DNA of 64,000 bases, from contig NZ_JAGSPM010000011.1 in assembly GCF_018139645.1 (NCBI RefSeq), positions 1 to 64,000 of the forward strand, given 5' to 3'. The translations under genes were made by a program, and so were the position numbers. Position 1 is the first letter of the stretch. Every line of letters begins with the position of its first letter. A model generated the notes under the pieces. That model made no database searches. It saw nothing but the letters and a program-made list of their open reading frames with translations, and was not told where the DNA came from. Positions 8,853-18,391 of this stretch are shown in pieces. The DNA is from Affinundibacterium baiyunense. Its GTDB lineage: Bacteria > Pseudomonadota > Gammaproteobacteria > Burkholderiales > Burkholderiaceae_D.

Positions 8853-10451
8853 TTATGTGGGTATAGCTATACGTCGTTGAACCGGTTTTGCGCCAGTATA
8901 TTGCGCCGGATGTAGCTTAAACACGGCAACTGCTTGCGATAAAGCATGCGCCTGTTCTTGCATACTTTCTGCAGCTGCGGCAGCTTGTTCTACGAGAGCG
9001 GCATTTTGCTGCGTCATTTCGTCGATGTGGGTAATCGCTAAATTGACTTCTTCAATGCCGGCACTTTGTTCTTGACTCGCTGCTGTAATTTCTGCCATTA
9101 AATCCGCTAGGTATTTCACTGATGAGACTATCTCATCCATCGTATTTCCGGCATCATCAACTAAGCGCGCGCCATCATCGACTTTGGTCACGGAATCGTT
9201 AATAAGTTCCTTAATTTCTTTCGCAGCTCCGGCTGAACGTTGCGCTAAGCTTCTAACTTCAGAGGCAACCACGGCAAAGCCTCGACCTTGTTCGCCAGCG
9301 CGTGCCGCTTCCACGGCCGCATTTAAGGCAAGAATGTTGGTTTGAAATGCGATGCCATCGATCACACCAATAATGTCGACAATTTTCTTTGAACTATCTT
9401 TAATCGAATTCATCGTGTGAACCACATTGCCGACGACTTCTCCGCCTTTTTTCGCGACATCAGAGGCTTTTAATGCCATCGCATTTGCTTGTCTAGCATT
9501 ATCCGCATTTTGTTTGACGGTTGATGTTAGCTCTTCCATGGAAGAGGCTGTTTCCTCTAAAGATCCTGCCTGTGACTCGGTACGGGAAGAGAGATCAGCA
9601 TTACCTGCTGCGATTTCGCTCGAAGCAGTTGCAATCGTCTCTACACTTTGATTCACTGTTTGAATCGTTTGAACCAAGTTTTGATTCATGTGTTCGAGTG
9701 CATCTAGTAAAACGCCGGTCTCATCTTCTGCGTTTTTCTCGAAGCTAGCGGTTAAATCGCCATTGCCGACGCGTGTCGCAATATCAATTGCTTCATTGAG
9801 AGGAACCGTGATTGATCGGGTGATCCAATATGCTAAGAAAGCGCAAACTGCTGTCGCTAATATGCCAGTGATGATCATCATTTTGATCGACCAGCTCACA
9901 TCTGTTTTTACTGCGGCTGCCTCTTTTTCTAATTGTTTTCGTTCATGGTCAACCACCGCTTTCATTTCCATCGTTGCTTTTGCTAGCGCGGGGAACACCA
10001 CGTTATTCATTTGATTTTCTGCTGCTTCAATATCATCTAGTTCTAGTGAATCAGCGGCTTTGGAAAACGATGCGACAAATGCGACTCTTGATTTGGTTGC
10101 TGTCTCAATCAAGGTTTTTCTCTCAGGATCATTGCCTTGTTTCGCTAGTTTTTCGAGTAGCTGTCCTATGGTTTTCTTATTCGCGTCAATGATTTGGTAT
10201 TGTTCTTTGCGTACATTTTGATCGCGTGTCAGAAATAAAGATGAAACACGGCGGCCATTTTCTTGCATCAGGCGGGCAACTTCGAGAGATATTTCGACAC
10301 CACTTACATTTTGATCCAGCATCGTCGAGGTTTGTTTTTCTATATCATTTAGACGACTTGTATTAAATGCGCCCATCACCAACATTATGATTAACAACAT
10401 ACCAAAGCCCAGCCAGAGGCGCGTACGAATCTTGAGTGAGTTCAAATGCAT
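8853..10451 (-). CDS. Methyl-accepting chemotaxis protein
   Basis: Transmembrane chemoreceptor of 532 aa. The start is ATG 10451, preceded by a perfect AGGAGG six bases upstream, rather than a longer frame beginning at 10508. Layout: TM1 at about 12-30 ([17 protein letters not shown]), a four-helix-bundle periplasmic sensor domain (about 32-190), TM2 ([20 protein letters not shown]), HAMP (about 215-265), then the conserved cytoplasmic hairpin with [20 protein letters not shown] at its tip. The ligand is unknown. It ends ...RRIAIPT and has no WxxF CheR-docking tail, unlike the second receptor at 16547. No che kinase genes are nearby. Confidence 0.93.
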   Translation of the reverse strand: MHLNSLKIRTRLWLGFGMLLIIMLVMGAFNTSRLNDIEKQTSTMLDQNVSGVEISLEVARLMQENGRRVSSLFLTRDQNVRKEQYQIIDANKKTIGQLLEKLAKQGNDPERKTLIETATKSRVAFVASFSKAADSLELDDIEAAENQMNNVVFPALAKATMEMKAVVDHERKQLEKEAAAVKTDVSWSIKMMIITGILATAVCAFLAYWITRSITVPLNEAIDIATRVGNGDLTASFEKNAEDETGVLLDALEHMNQNLVQTIQTVNQSVETIATASSEIAAGNADLSSRTESQAGSLEETASSMEELTSTVKQNADNARQANAMALKASDVAKKGGEVVGNVVHTMNSIKDSSKKIVDIIGVIDGIAFQTNILALNAAVEAARAGEQGRGFAVVASEVRSLAQRSAGAAKEIKELINDSVTKVDDGARLVDDAGNTMDEIVSSVKYLADLMAEITAASQEQSAGIEEVNLAITHIDEMTQQNAALVEQAAAAAESMQEQAHALSQAVAVFKLHPAQYTGAKPVQRRIAIPT

Positions 10452-10722
10452 TTGATGCCTCCTAAACTTAGATTGAAATAGAAGTGATATGTAGTAATTA
10501 CGGCACAATCAGATTTCTTTAAGGCTTTAGTACATCATTGAGGCAAAGTAGAGATGCCTGCACGTAATAAATCATACACAGACTTCAACCTTTCTAAAAT
10601 TAATTTATTGTAGGGATTACTGAAAACCAACAACGCTACACGGTAAAATGGCGAGATTGTCGTTGTACTTGGATTGCGTATGCGACACGCTCGTTAGACT
10701 CATTCTATTGAAACCAAAAGAT

Positions 10723-11712
10723 ATGAAATTAGCTACTTTAAAAGATGGTACTCGCGACGGACAATTGATCGTTGTGTCGCGTGATCTCAAAAACGCGCAA
10801 ATCGCGGATGGAATCGCTGCAACTTTACAGCATGCTTTAGATGACTGGAATTTCATTGCTCCTCAATTAAATGAGGTATATGAGCGCTTGAATGCTGGTC
10901 GCGGTATTAATAGCTTTGATTTTGATCCCAAAAATTGTATGGCGCCCTTGCCGCGCGCATTTCAATGGGCGGATGGCTCTTCTTATGTGAACCATGTGGA
11001 ACTGGTGAGAAAGGCGCGCAATGCTGAAATGCCTGAGAGTTTTTGGCACGATCCTTTGATGTACCAAGGCGGAAGCGATGATTTTATTGGCCCGATGGAC
11101 GATATTGAATTAATTTCCGAAGAGTGGGGCATCGATTTTGAGAGTGAAATCGCGGTCATTACAGGCGATGTTCCGATGGGCGTGAAGGTGCAACATGCAA
11201 GTGAACATATTCGTTTGCTGATGTTGGTAAATGATGTTTCGCTACGCAATTTGATTCCGGCTGAACTGGCAAAAGGATTTGGATTTTTCCAATCAAAACC
11301 GGCATCGAGTTTTTCACCGGTTGCAGTGACACCAGATGAATTGGGCGAAGCTTGGAAAGATGGCAAAGTTCATTTACCACTGCGTTCAACATGGAACGAC
11401 AGTTTGGTTGGTCAACCGAATGCGGGCGTCGATATGGTATTTTCTTTTCCGCAGTTAATTACGCATTTGTGTAAGACACGCAATGCACGTGCCGGTACGA
11501 TTATTGGTTCGGGCACGGTATCTAACAAAGATCCGAAAAAAGGTTATAGCTGCATCGCTGAGAAGCGCGCTTTAGAAATGATCGCGAATGGAGAGGCTAG
11601 TACAGCGTTCATGAAATTTGGCGATAAGATTCGGATTGAAATGTTCGATAAAAACGGCAAGTCGATTTTTGGTGCGATCGAACAAAGCGTGGTTGAGTAC
11701 ACAAAAAACTGA
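10723..11712 (+). CDS. Fumarylacetoacetate hydrolase (FAH) family protein
   Basis: About 329 aa from ATG 10723 (MKLATLKDGTRDGQLIVVS), the usual start for this group; a longer frame opens at 10648 but adds non-conserved residues. The FAH fold is shown by ISEEWGIDFESEIAVITGDV, which supplies acidic metal ligands, by LRNLIPAE and by RAGTIIGSGTVSN. Family members cleave C-C bonds of diketo acids or decarboxylate or hydrate related compounds using Mg2+ or Mn2+. The exact substrate cannot be assigned: it could be fumarylacetoacetate itself or another acylpyruvate-like compound. No tyrosine-catabolism genes are next to it, so it appears monocistronic. Confidence 0.85.
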   Translation: MKLATLKDGTRDGQLIVVSRDLKNAQIADGIAATLQHALDDWNFIAPQLNEVYERLNAGRGINSFDFDPKNCMAPLPRAFQWADGSSYVNHVELVRKARNAEMPESFWHDPLMYQGGSDDFIGPMDDIELISEEWGIDFESEIAVITGDVPMGVKVQHASEHIRLLMLVNDVSLRNLIPAELAKGFGFFQSKPASSFSPVAVTPDELGEAWKDGKVHLPLRSTWNDSLVGQPNAGVDMVFSFPQLITHLCKTRNARAGTIIGSGTVSNKDPKKGYSCIAEKRALEMIANGEASTAFMKFGDKIRIEMFDKNGKSIFGAIEQSVVEYTKN

Positions 11713-11909
11713 AGAATCGCGGTTTTTTGAATAGGAAATGGATTTTTTCTAGAAAATCGATCCTTGAGTCTATATACTGTCTAAGTTATATAAACTGAAT
11801 AAAGTTAATATTTATCGTATAAAGAATTAGGTCTTTTTATCCGATAAGCAGTGATTCGACAACGATCCAATAGCGATCATTTACTTTATTCTGACTCAAG
11901 GATGCCTGC

Positions 11910-12851
11910 ATGAACTTACATCAATTGCGCTTCGTACGCGAAGCGGTCAGACAGAATTTCAATTTAACCGAGGCGGCCAAAGCGCTGTTCACTTCGCAAC
12001 CCGGTGTATCTAAGGCGATTATTGAGCTAGAAGAAGAGTTGGGCGTTGATATTTTTGCGCGACATGGTAAGCGTATTCGTGGCTTGACTGAGCCAGGGCG
12101 CGCGGTGTTGAAGTCGGTAGAAATGATCATGCAAGAAATCGATGGCTTAAAGCGCATCGGTAAAGAGTTTGCTGCGCAAGATAGCGGTAGTTTTACGATT
12201 GCGACAACGCACACACAAGCGCGTTATGCATTGCCTAAACTTGTGCAAGCATTCATGCAGAAATATCCGAAAGTGCGTTTGTCGCTATTGCAAGGAAGCC
12301 CGAAACAAATTGCAGAAATGGTGATGCGTGATCAAGCAGATATTGCAATCGCAACAGAGGCAATTACGAGTGTTGATGGTTTGGTATCCATGCCTTGCTA
12401 TCAATGGGAGCACGTGGTGGTAGTGACGCCCGATCATCCTTTGATGAAATTGAAATCGATCACGTTAGAAGATATTGCCAAGTATCCTTTAATTACTTAC
12501 GACGCTGCATTTGCTGGGCGCAGCAAAATTGATCACGCGTTCGAAGTGCGTCATCTAAAGCCTGATGTCTTGTTAGAAGCTATTGATGCCGATGTGATTA
12601 AAACTTATGTCGAACTTGGTATGGGCGTTGGCATCATTGCCGGAATGGCATTTGATGCAGAACGCGATCAAAATTTACGCACAATATCGGTCGGCCATTT
12701 GTTTGGAATGAATGTCTCGCGTGTCGCGGTTCGGCAAGGCGCTTATTTACGTACCTACATGTACACTTTTATAGAGATGCTGTCACCGACCATGAATCGC
12801 AAATTGATCGATCAAGTTATGCAAGGTGGTAAAGATAGTTACGATCTTTAA
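11910..12851 (+). CDS. cysB: CysB-like LysR family transcriptional regulator
   Basis: 313-aa LysR-type regulator closest to CysB/Cbl: N-terminal winged helix (MNLHQLRFVREAVRQNFNL, TSQPGVSKAIIELEEELG) and an effector domain with TTHTQARYALP and KQIAEMV, which in CysB contact sulfate or N-acetylserine. CysB activates sulfur assimilation genes when cysteine is limiting. No cys biosynthetic genes are in the window, so it would act in trans. The 59-base gap to the following methyltransferase gene allows co-transcription. The upstream 200 bases are strongly AT-rich and likely hold its promoter. CysB against the close paralogue Cbl is not fully separable here. Confidence 0.87.
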   Translation: MNLHQLRFVREAVRQNFNLTEAAKALFTSQPGVSKAIIELEEELGVDIFARHGKRIRGLTEPGRAVLKSVEMIMQEIDGLKRIGKEFAAQDSGSFTIATTHTQARYALPKLVQAFMQKYPKVRLSLLQGSPKQIAEMVMRDQADIAIATEAITSVDGLVSMPCYQWEHVVVVTPDHPLMKLKSITLEDIAKYPLITYDAAFAGRSKIDHAFEVRHLKPDVLLEAIDADVIKTYVELGMGVGIIAGMAFDAERDQNLRTISVGHLFGMNVSRVAVRQGAYLRTYMYTFIEMLSPTMNRKLIDQVMQGGKDSYDL

Positions 12852-12910
12852 ATCATGATGAGATCGACCTACATAAAAATTTTAAACTATTGTAATCCTG
12901 AAAGAATGAA

Positions 12911-13564
12911 ATGAAGCGTGAAGCATTAGCTGAATATTATGCGCAATGCGCTGAAAGCTTTGATGAAAAATATCAAGAGCCAGATCTAGAAGAAGACGCT
13001 TATGCTGCTGCCGAACATGTCGCTGAAGCACTGGCTGATCGTGATGTGTTGGAACTGGGATGTGGCTCTGGATTTTGGACACAACATATTGCAGAAACGG
13101 CGAAGTCCATATTCGCAACCGATATCAATGAAGTGATGTTGGAACTAGCGCAAGATCACGACTATCCAGAAGATAAAGTAAAGTTCGCGATTGCCGATTG
13201 GCACGATTTGCAATTGCCAGTTGAGCTGAAGTTCAATGCTTGTTTTGCTGCTGGTATGTGGGCACATATTCGTCGCGATGAATATGAATCTGTATTTAAA
13301 AATATTCGTAAAGCGATTGGAAGCGGTGGTTTGGTGGTGCTGATTGACGACAATATTGTCGAAGATTTTACCGCGCCAACAGCGCGTACTGACAGCGATG
13401 GTAATACCTATCAAATTCGTGAATTGCCTGATGGTAGGCGCGTCGAAGTGATTAAAAATTTTCCTACCGATAGTTATTTGAAGAAAAAATTTGCAAGCAT
13501 TGCGCGTGATATTCGCGTTAGCCGCAATGAGTTTTTTTGGATGTTAACTTGTGTATTGAAATAA
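12911..13564 (+). CDS. Class I SAM-dependent methyltransferase
   Basis: 217 aa with a Rossmann methyltransferase core: motif I VLELGCGSGFWT (about residues 45-56), motif II acidic end at ATDINEVML, then IADWHDL and GGLVVLIDDN. These resemble small-molecule methyltransferases of the Methyltransf_25/11 type. The substrate is not recognisable. It is the first gene of a tight three-gene set with an SCP2-like protein (13 bases downstream) and a ferredoxin, suggesting a small or hydrophobic substrate (inference). Confidence 0.85.
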   Translation: MKREALAEYYAQCAESFDEKYQEPDLEEDAYAAAEHVAEALADRDVLELGCGSGFWTQHIAETAKSIFATDINEVMLELAQDHDYPEDKVKFAIADWHDLQLPVELKFNACFAAGMWAHIRRDEYESVFKNIRKAIGSGGLVVLIDDNIVEDFTAPTARTDSDGNTYQIRELPDGRRVEVIKNFPTDSYLKKKFASIARDIRVSRNEFFWMLTCVLK

Positions 13565-13577
13565 GGATAGATCAAAA

Positions 13578-13874
13578 ATGACGCTGCAAATTTGTACTGA
13601 AAAAATTAGAAATAAGCTTGGTGAAGATAGTAGTTTAAATGCCCGTCTTAAGTTTGATTGTGGTGCAGATGGTGTGGTATTTGTTGATGCGATCGCTCGG
13701 CCGCATCAGGTTGATAACCAGGATCGTGATGCTGACTGCACAGTAAGTCTCGCGCTTGACGACTTAGTTGCCTTATTGGCTGGAGAGTTAAATCCAGTCA
13801 GTGGATTTATGAATGGCAAGCTTAAATTAGCAGGCGATATGAGTATTGCGATGCGACTGCAAAAAGTCGTTTGA
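13578..13874 (+). CDS. SCP2 sterol-binding domain protein
   Basis: 98-aa stand-alone SCP2-like domain. It shows the typical alternation ADCTVSLALDDLVALLAGELNP followed by GFMNGKLKLAGDMSIAMRLQKVV, the hallmark C-terminal part of SCP2 folds that line a hydrophobic tunnel. SCP2 domains bind lipids or isoprenoid intermediates (for example UbiJ and UbiT in quinone synthesis). Lying between a methyltransferase and a ferredoxin, it may present a hydrophobic substrate to its neighbours; that is inference. It is shorter than UbiJ/UbiT and is not called as either. Confidence 0.8.
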   Translation: MTLQICTEKIRNKLGEDSSLNARLKFDCGADGVVFVDAIARPHQVDNQDRDADCTVSLALDDLVALLAGELNPVSGFMNGKLKLAGDMSIAMRLQKVV

Positions 13875-13887
13875 CATAGCTCTCATT

Positions 13888-14211
13888 ATGGTGACGCAAG
13901 AGATTCCATCAGCCAAGCAGTTAACCAAACAGTTTCGAATTCAACTTGTTAAGCAAGGAATTGAGTTTAGCTGTGCAACGAGCGAAACAATCTTGCAGGC
14001 AGCATTAAGACATGGAGTGGTCATCGCGAATTCATGTCGCAACGGAAGTTGCCGAACTTGCTTGTGCCGACTGCAAACTGGACAAGTGAATTATGTGGTG
14101 GAATGGCCAGGGTTGAGCTTTGACGAAAAACTAGATGGCTACATATTGCCTTGTGTCGCAACGCCTTTAAGTTCCTTGATTATTGATGAACTTGTGCTGA
14201 GCTCTTTGTAA
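13888..14211 (+). CDS. 2Fe-2S ferredoxin
   Basis: 107-aa plant-type ferredoxin domain. The cluster-binding pattern is C-x4-C-x2-C in NSCRNGSCRTCLC, with the fourth ligand in YILPCVA about 37 residues later. The start is taken as ATG 13888 (MVTQEIPSA), 13 bases after the SCP2 stop; an upstream frame overlapping that gene is unlikely. It should pass single electrons to an oxygenase or reductase. No reductase is encoded next to it, so the partner is unknown. It ends a three-gene operon. Confidence 0.85.
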   Translation: MVTQEIPSAKQLTKQFRIQLVKQGIEFSCATSETILQAALRHGVVIANSCRNGSCRTCLCRLQTGQVNYVVEWPGLSFDEKLDGYILPCVATPLSSLIIDELVLSSL

Positions 14212-14231
14212 ATCGAATGTGCATTAGCATG

Positions 14232-14293
14232 CGCCGATAGCTTTGTGATTGATGCTTGGGTAGGCTGATCAAGCTGAACGAAAACTATCGGCG
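14232..14293. repeat. Stem-loop between convergent ferredoxin and capA-like genes
   Basis: Perfect 9-bp inverted repeat CGCCGATAG (14232-14240) / CTATCGGCG (14285-14293) with T-rich and A-rich inner flanks, and a smaller GCTTG/CAAGC hairpin inside the loop. It lies between the stops of two convergent genes and may work as a bidirectional 3' end structure, although no clear U tract follows. Confidence 0.45.
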
Positions 14294-14316
14294 ACGAAGT
14301 GAAATTGATTTTGGGT

Positions 14317-15339
14317 TTATTGTAACTGCGCGTTTTTACAAGTTCTGAGTCCCCCTGACTTTTTATCCCAACATGCGCTATTTGCTTCTGGGATTGGACT
14401 AGGAATGCCTTCCTTGTTCAGCTTAGCCATTCTCGTATCCCAGGCCTTGACGCCATGTTGATCAATATGGAGTCGAATTGCCCAGCCTAAGGTTTGCGCC
14501 TCGTTATCAACAGCATCAATCATGAAATTGCCTATGCTATAAATAATTGGCTTACCTTTATAGGTTTCGGTATCTTGGATTACATGTGGATGGCCTCCAA
14601 TCACGGCATCAGCACCCGCATCAATCATGATTCGCGCTAATTCACGTTGGCGTTTATTCGCTGTCATTTCGTTTTCCCAGCCCCAGTGCATAAAGGGGAT
14701 GATGATGTCTGCACGATAGTCTTGGCGGGCTGCCTTAATGTCGGCAATCACTTGTTCATCCTCACTCCATGCCACACCGGCTTTGTTGACGTTTGCCTCA
14801 AAACTGCGCGGCATAAATTCATCGTAGCCCAGTAGGGCGATGCGTAAACCATTCCGCTCAATAATGTGCGGACGATGTGCCTCGCTTTGATTATTTCCAC
14901 CACCAAAATAGGGCATTTTTTGTGCATTTAGTAGCGTCAACATTTCGCTAAAAGCAGCAGGCCCGTAATCGCCCGAATGATTGTTCGCAATTGAAATCGC
15001 ATCGAAATATTTTTTTAAGAGGGGAATCACACGTGGATGCGCACGAAATGTGAAGTTTTTCTCTGATGCTTTTCCTGTTGTGGCTATAACACACTCTAAA
15101 TTGCCCACGCGAATATCCGCACTTTGAAATATTTTTTCAAATGCAGCGAACGGGTCTTGTCCTTGTTCGATGGCTTTACCAGGCAGATCGTCCAACACCA
15201 TATCGCCAACAAACAAGATGCTTACTTGCTTGGTTGGCTTAGTTGTCGCCTTTGTTGCCGATGTATCGTTTTGAGCGAAGCTTGGAATCGCGATACTGCA
15301 AATGACGATGATGATTAGTTGTTGAAGTAAGTTTTTCAT
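14317..15339 (-). CDS. CapA family protein (poly-gamma-glutamate capsule type, metallophosphatase-like)
   Basis: 340 aa from ATG 15339, whose ATGA overlaps the stop of the upstream gene, indicating translational coupling. An N-terminal signal peptide (MKNLLQQLIIIVICSIAIPSFA) is followed by the CapA fold: LFVGDMVLDD (first metal site), GNLECVI, SIANNHSGDYG, FMHWGWENE and VIGGHPHVIQDTE. CapA proteins take part in export or anchoring of poly-gamma-glutamate in Gram-positives; Gram-negative relatives are mostly uncharacterised periplasmic calcineurin-like proteins. No capB or capC is present, so a capsule role is not supported here. Confidence 0.83.
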   Translation of the reverse strand: MKNLLQQLIIIVICSIAIPSFAQNDTSATKATTKPTKQVSILFVGDMVLDDLPGKAIEQGQDPFAAFEKIFQSADIRVGNLECVIATTGKASEKNFTFRAHPRVIPLLKKYFDAISIANNHSGDYGPAAFSEMLTLLNAQKMPYFGGGNNQSEAHRPHIIERNGLRIALLGYDEFMPRSFEANVNKAGVAWSEDEQVIADIKAARQDYRADIIIPFMHWGWENEMTANKRQRELARIMIDAGADAVIGGHPHVIQDTETYKGKPIIYSIGNFMIDAVDNEAQTLGWAIRLHIDQHGVKAWDTRMAKLNKEGIPSPIPEANSACWDKKSGGLRTCKNAQLQ

Positions 15340-15776
15340 TGTTGACGCAATCCTAGAAAACACTGATATTGCAATTCTCGCTCGACTTCTCCCGCATATA
15401 GATAATTGATGGGAGTCAGCGCTCGCATCTTGCGTCCAATTTTAATGGGATCTTTATACGTCGCTTGATGGATAGGCACATCTATATCACGCCCTTGTAA
15501 GTAGGCATACAGTTTGATGTAGTTCAGCTTTTTATGATCGCCTATCATTACAGCCTTGAAACTAAAACGACCACCGATATCGTGAATTGGCGCCACATAA
15601 GGATCCTTACTAACACGGGTCTCGACTATCTGTGTACTGCCAGCATATGTAACATTACAGCGCAATAAGGCTTGGTTTTTTGAAGCAGTGGCCTGAGCGG
15701 CAGGTAAACTGGCGAGCAGCAAAATCGGTAAAAGCACAGCTAGCCGCAATTGGCGATACTTGGGTTGGCTTTTCAT
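15336..15776 (-). CDS. Small secreted protein of unknown function
   Basis: 146 aa with a clear signal peptide (LAVLLPILLLASLPAAQA) and a mature part of about 115 residues with two cysteines (LLRCNVTY and QYQCFLGL) that could form a disulfide. No family recognised with certainty. Its stop overlaps the start of the CapA-like gene by ATGA, so the two are expressed together and may act together in the periplasm. Confidence 0.75.
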   Translation of the reverse strand: MKSQPKYRQLRLAVLLPILLLASLPAAQATASKNQALLRCNVTYAGSTQIVETRVSKDPYVAPIHDIGGRFSFKAVMIGDHKKLNYIKLYAYLQGRDIDVPIHQATYKDPIKIGRKMRALTPINYLYAGEVERELQYQCFLGLRQQ

Positions 15777-16098
15777 ATTCTTTGGATAGAGTCAAACAAG
15801 GTGCTAGTGTAGAGGTCTGCTATTAAAAAAACTAGTATCAAACTTTCGTTTGTTTAGAACGGAGTGAGGCTCTTTTGGGGGAGAGTGGTCGATTCGATCA
15901 GGAAACCGTCGAAATACGTTGAAAACACCAAGAAATTTCCTACTTTTAATTTAAAATTTACTTTCCAGAGAAATTGTGCGTATAATCGGGGCTATCGTTG
16001 AGATTCTAGGTAGTAGTGCAGTATCAGTCTGTCATTTCTTGCTTGGTTGAAACGATTCATCGGGCAACTGCCCACATTAACTGAAATAGGAAATTGTA
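15777..16098. other. Intergenic region with the csp promoter and long leader
   Basis: About 320 bases between divergent genes. The proximal part for the cold-shock gene holds a good -10/-35 pair (listed separately) and a leader of about 105 nt. Nothing else recognisable was seen; the minus-strand promoter of the small secreted protein must also lie here. Confidence 0.6.
15957..15986 (+). promoter_or_regulatory. Promoter of the cold-shock gene
   Basis: TTTACT (15957-15962), 18-base spacer, consensus TATAAT (15981-15986). The start of transcription would be near 15993, giving an untranslated leader of about 105 nt before the ATG. Long structured leaders are typical of cspA-type mRNAs and serve in temperature-dependent control. 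Confidence 0.6.
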
Positions 16099-16302
16099 AT
16101 GGCAACAGGTATTGTAAAATGGTTTAATGATTCTAAAGGTTTTGGCTTCATTACTCCTGACGAAGGCGGCGAAGATTTGTTCGCACATTTCTCAGCAATC
16201 GTATCTCAAGGCTTCAAGTCTTTGAAAGAAAATCAACGCGTTTCTTTCGACGTGACTACTGGCCCTAAAGGCAAACAAGCTTCAAACATTCAAGCTATCT
16301 AA
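16099..16302 (+). CDS. cspA: Cold-shock protein, CspA family
   Basis: 67-aa single cold-shock domain. It has the RNP1 motif KGFGFITP and the RNP2-like motif DLFAHFSAI, and binds single-stranded RNA or DNA as an RNA chaperone. The start [14 protein letters not shown] and length match the family exactly. It is preceded by AGGAAA and followed by a strong intrinsic terminator, so it is a monocistronic unit. The specific paralogue (cspA, cspC, cspD) cannot be told from sequence alone. Confidence 0.93.
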   Translation: MATGIVKWFNDSKGFGFITPDEGGEDLFAHFSAIVSQGFKSLKENQRVSFDVTTGPKGKQASNIQAI

Positions 16303-16334
16303 TTTGATAACTTGCATGACTTGTTAAAGTCAAG

Positions 16335-16369
16335 AAAAAAAACCCGGCCGTTTAGCCGGGTTTTTTTTT
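16335..16369 (+). terminator. Intrinsic terminator of the csp gene
   Basis: Stem AACCCGGC (16341-16348) / GCCGGGTT (16355-16362), six-base loop, followed by a run of nine T and preceded by A residues. Strong Rho-independent terminator 33 bases after the stop codon. Confidence 0.9.
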
Positions 16370-16546
16370 GTTGCTTTCTTTTAATTTGCATTATTTTTCA
16401 ATTGAATATCGGCAATATCTCTTTCGAATTGATCGAAAGCTATCTATACTGAGCTTATGCTAAATCAATATTGATTTTCAGCAACTACGTTATTCTGAAA
16501 GAGTACATGATCATTCTTTCGCATACATTTATTTGGAGACAAGCGT

Positions 16547-18256
16547 ATGTTTAATGTCACGATTAGGTTTAGATTGATCGCCACGATGGCTGTAATGGGA
16601 ATTATGCTGGTCGTCGGTGGTTTGATGGGTATTTGGGGTGTTAAAAATAGCAATGCAATTATTAGTGAATTGTTTGCGAATCAAATGCCTTCAATGCAGA
16701 GTTTAGCCGATTCGCGAGTAAATTATTTGCGAGCCAGAGTTTTGCTTGATCGTGCGATTGCTCACCCAGAACTTGCGAATCATGCTGAAACTTTGAAACG
16801 AATAGATGGATATGTAACTCAGGCAAACGAAGATTGGAATAAGTATCTTAAATTGCCAATGGCAAGCGATGAAAAAATCGTAGTGGCAGAGGCGAAAGAT
16901 TTGATAGATAAATTTTTGAAAGATGGGTTTTTGTTGGCATTAAACGCAGTAAAAGCAGGAAATGTGGAGGAAGCGGATAGGATCAACTCGAGTGTAATGG
17001 GTAAATTATATGAGCAATATTCACAAAAAATTATCCAACTTGAATCGATGCAATTTGCACAAGCTGAAGGAAAGCTAAAAGCGAGTCAAGAAGCATTCAA
17101 AGTGTTTATGTGGGTTGATATAGCTGGTGTGTTGGCTGGATTAATAGCAGTAACGATCTCTGCTTATTTCTTGCTTGCTGCGATTTCTCATCCTTTAAAT
17201 TTTGTACTGACACAATTTGATGCGATAGGCAATGGTGATTTGTCCACTCAGATAAAAGCAAAATCAAATGATGAAATGGGGCAATTGCTAACTGGCTTAG
17301 AAAATATGCGCCAGAATCTCGTGCAGACGGTGACGACAGTAAGACAAGGTAGTTCTTCTATAGCTGTCTCCTCTGAGGAAATCGCAACCGGTAACATGGA
17401 TTTATCTGCTCGAACTGAGAACCAAGCAGCTAGCTTAGAAGAAACCGCTTCTTCTATGGAAGAGTTGACCTCCACGGTTCAACAAAATGCGGACAATGCT
17501 CGTCAAGCAAATACGTTAGCATTGAAGGCGTCGGGCGTCGCAAGCAAAGGTGGTCAAGTGGTTGGTGATGTGGTCCATACCATGAATTCGATCAAGGATA
17601 GCTCTAAGAAGATTGTCGATATTATTGGCGTTATTGATGGAATCGCGTTTCAAACCAATATTTTAGCGTTGAACGCTGCGGTTGAGGCTGCCCGCGCGGG
17701 TGAACAAGGACGAGGCTTTGCGGTAGTCGCATCGGAAGTACGTAGTTTGGCACAGCGCTCTGCAAGTGCCGCAAAAGAAATTAAAGAGCTAATTAATGAC
17801 TCTGTAAGTAAAGTAGAAACTGGCTCACGCTTAGTTGACGATGCCGGACATACCATGGATGAGATCGTTGTCTCGATTAAAGGTGTGGCCGATATCATGG
17901 CGGAGATCACCGCTGCCAGTGCTGAACAGAGCGATGGTATCGCACAAGTTAACATCGCGATTACGAAGATGGATGAAGCAGTTCAACAGAATGCCGCATT
18001 GGTGGAAGAAGCCGCTGCTGCAGCGGGAAGTATGCAAGAGCAGGCGAATAACTTGAATCAAGCGGTCAGCATTTTCAAACTTAGTGAAAACGACAGAAGC
18101 CAACACTATATGGCTGAATCACCTGCACCAAAGCCAGCAGCGAAGAAACCAGTTGTAAAGAAAGCGGCAGTTAAATCCTTACCAAATCAAAGTTCTTCAT
18201 CCTCGTTTAAGAGCAATAAGCAAGAGAGTTCTGACCAAGATTGGGAAGAGTTTTAA
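16547..18256 (+). CDS. Methyl-accepting chemotaxis protein with C-terminal CheR-docking-like tail
   Basis: 569-aa chemoreceptor: TM1 (about 10-32), four-helix-bundle periplasmic domain (about 35-190), TM2 (about 190-212), HAMP, and the conserved signalling hairpin ([20 protein letters not shown]). A basic, Ser-rich linker ([18 protein letters not shown]) leads to the last residues DWEEF, which fit the xWxxF pentapeptide that recruits CheR and CheB in Tar/Tsr-type receptors. The signalling region is nearly the same as in the receptor at 8853-10451, which lacks this tail. The ligand is unknown. A terminator follows. Confidence 0.93.
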   Translation: MFNVTIRFRLIATMAVMGIMLVVGGLMGIWGVKNSNAIISELFANQMPSMQSLADSRVNYLRARVLLDRAIAHPELANHAETLKRIDGYVTQANEDWNKYLKLPMASDEKIVVAEAKDLIDKFLKDGFLLALNAVKAGNVEEADRINSSVMGKLYEQYSQKIIQLESMQFAQAEGKLKASQEAFKVFMWVDIAGVLAGLIAVTISAYFLLAAISHPLNFVLTQFDAIGNGDLSTQIKAKSNDEMGQLLTGLENMRQNLVQTVTTVRQGSSSIAVSSEEIATGNMDLSARTENQAASLEETASSMEELTSTVQQNADNARQANTLALKASGVASKGGQVVGDVVHTMNSIKDSSKKIVDIIGVIDGIAFQTNILALNAAVEAARAGEQGRGFAVVASEVRSLAQRSASAAKEIKELINDSVSKVETGSRLVDDAGHTMDEIVVSIKGVADIMAEITAASAEQSDGIAQVNIAITKMDEAVQQNAALVEEAAAAAGSMQEQANNLNQAVSIFKLSENDRSQHYMAESPAPKPAAKKPVVKKAAVKSLPNQSSSSSFKSNKQESSDQDWEEF

Positions 18257-18281
18257 TTGTTAATGGATGTGATTTAGCTTG

Positions 18282-18320
18282 AAAAAACAAAGGCGACTAT
18301 GGGCCGCCTTTGTTTTTTTT
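18282..18320 (+). terminator. Intrinsic terminator after the second chemoreceptor gene
   Basis: Stem CAAAGGCG (18288-18295) / CGCCTTTG (18305-18312), nine-base loop, then a T run, with an A run before the stem. It fits a Rho-independent terminator and may work in both directions. Confidence 0.85.
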
Positions 18321-18391
18321 TGATAACGCATTTTGACTAAGTTTAACTAATTCTAGCGAGCTCAAACCTCAGCACAGTACTTCAAAGTAGC

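Noticed and set aside
10648..10722. Extended N-terminus of the FAH-family protein
   Set aside because: The extra 25 residues are hydrophobic and non-conserved; family members begin at MKLATLKDG.
14317..15776. Poly-gamma-glutamate capsule locus
   Set aside because: A CapA-like protein is present but CapB and CapC are absent and the neighbour is a small secreted protein, so a capsule pathway is not supported.
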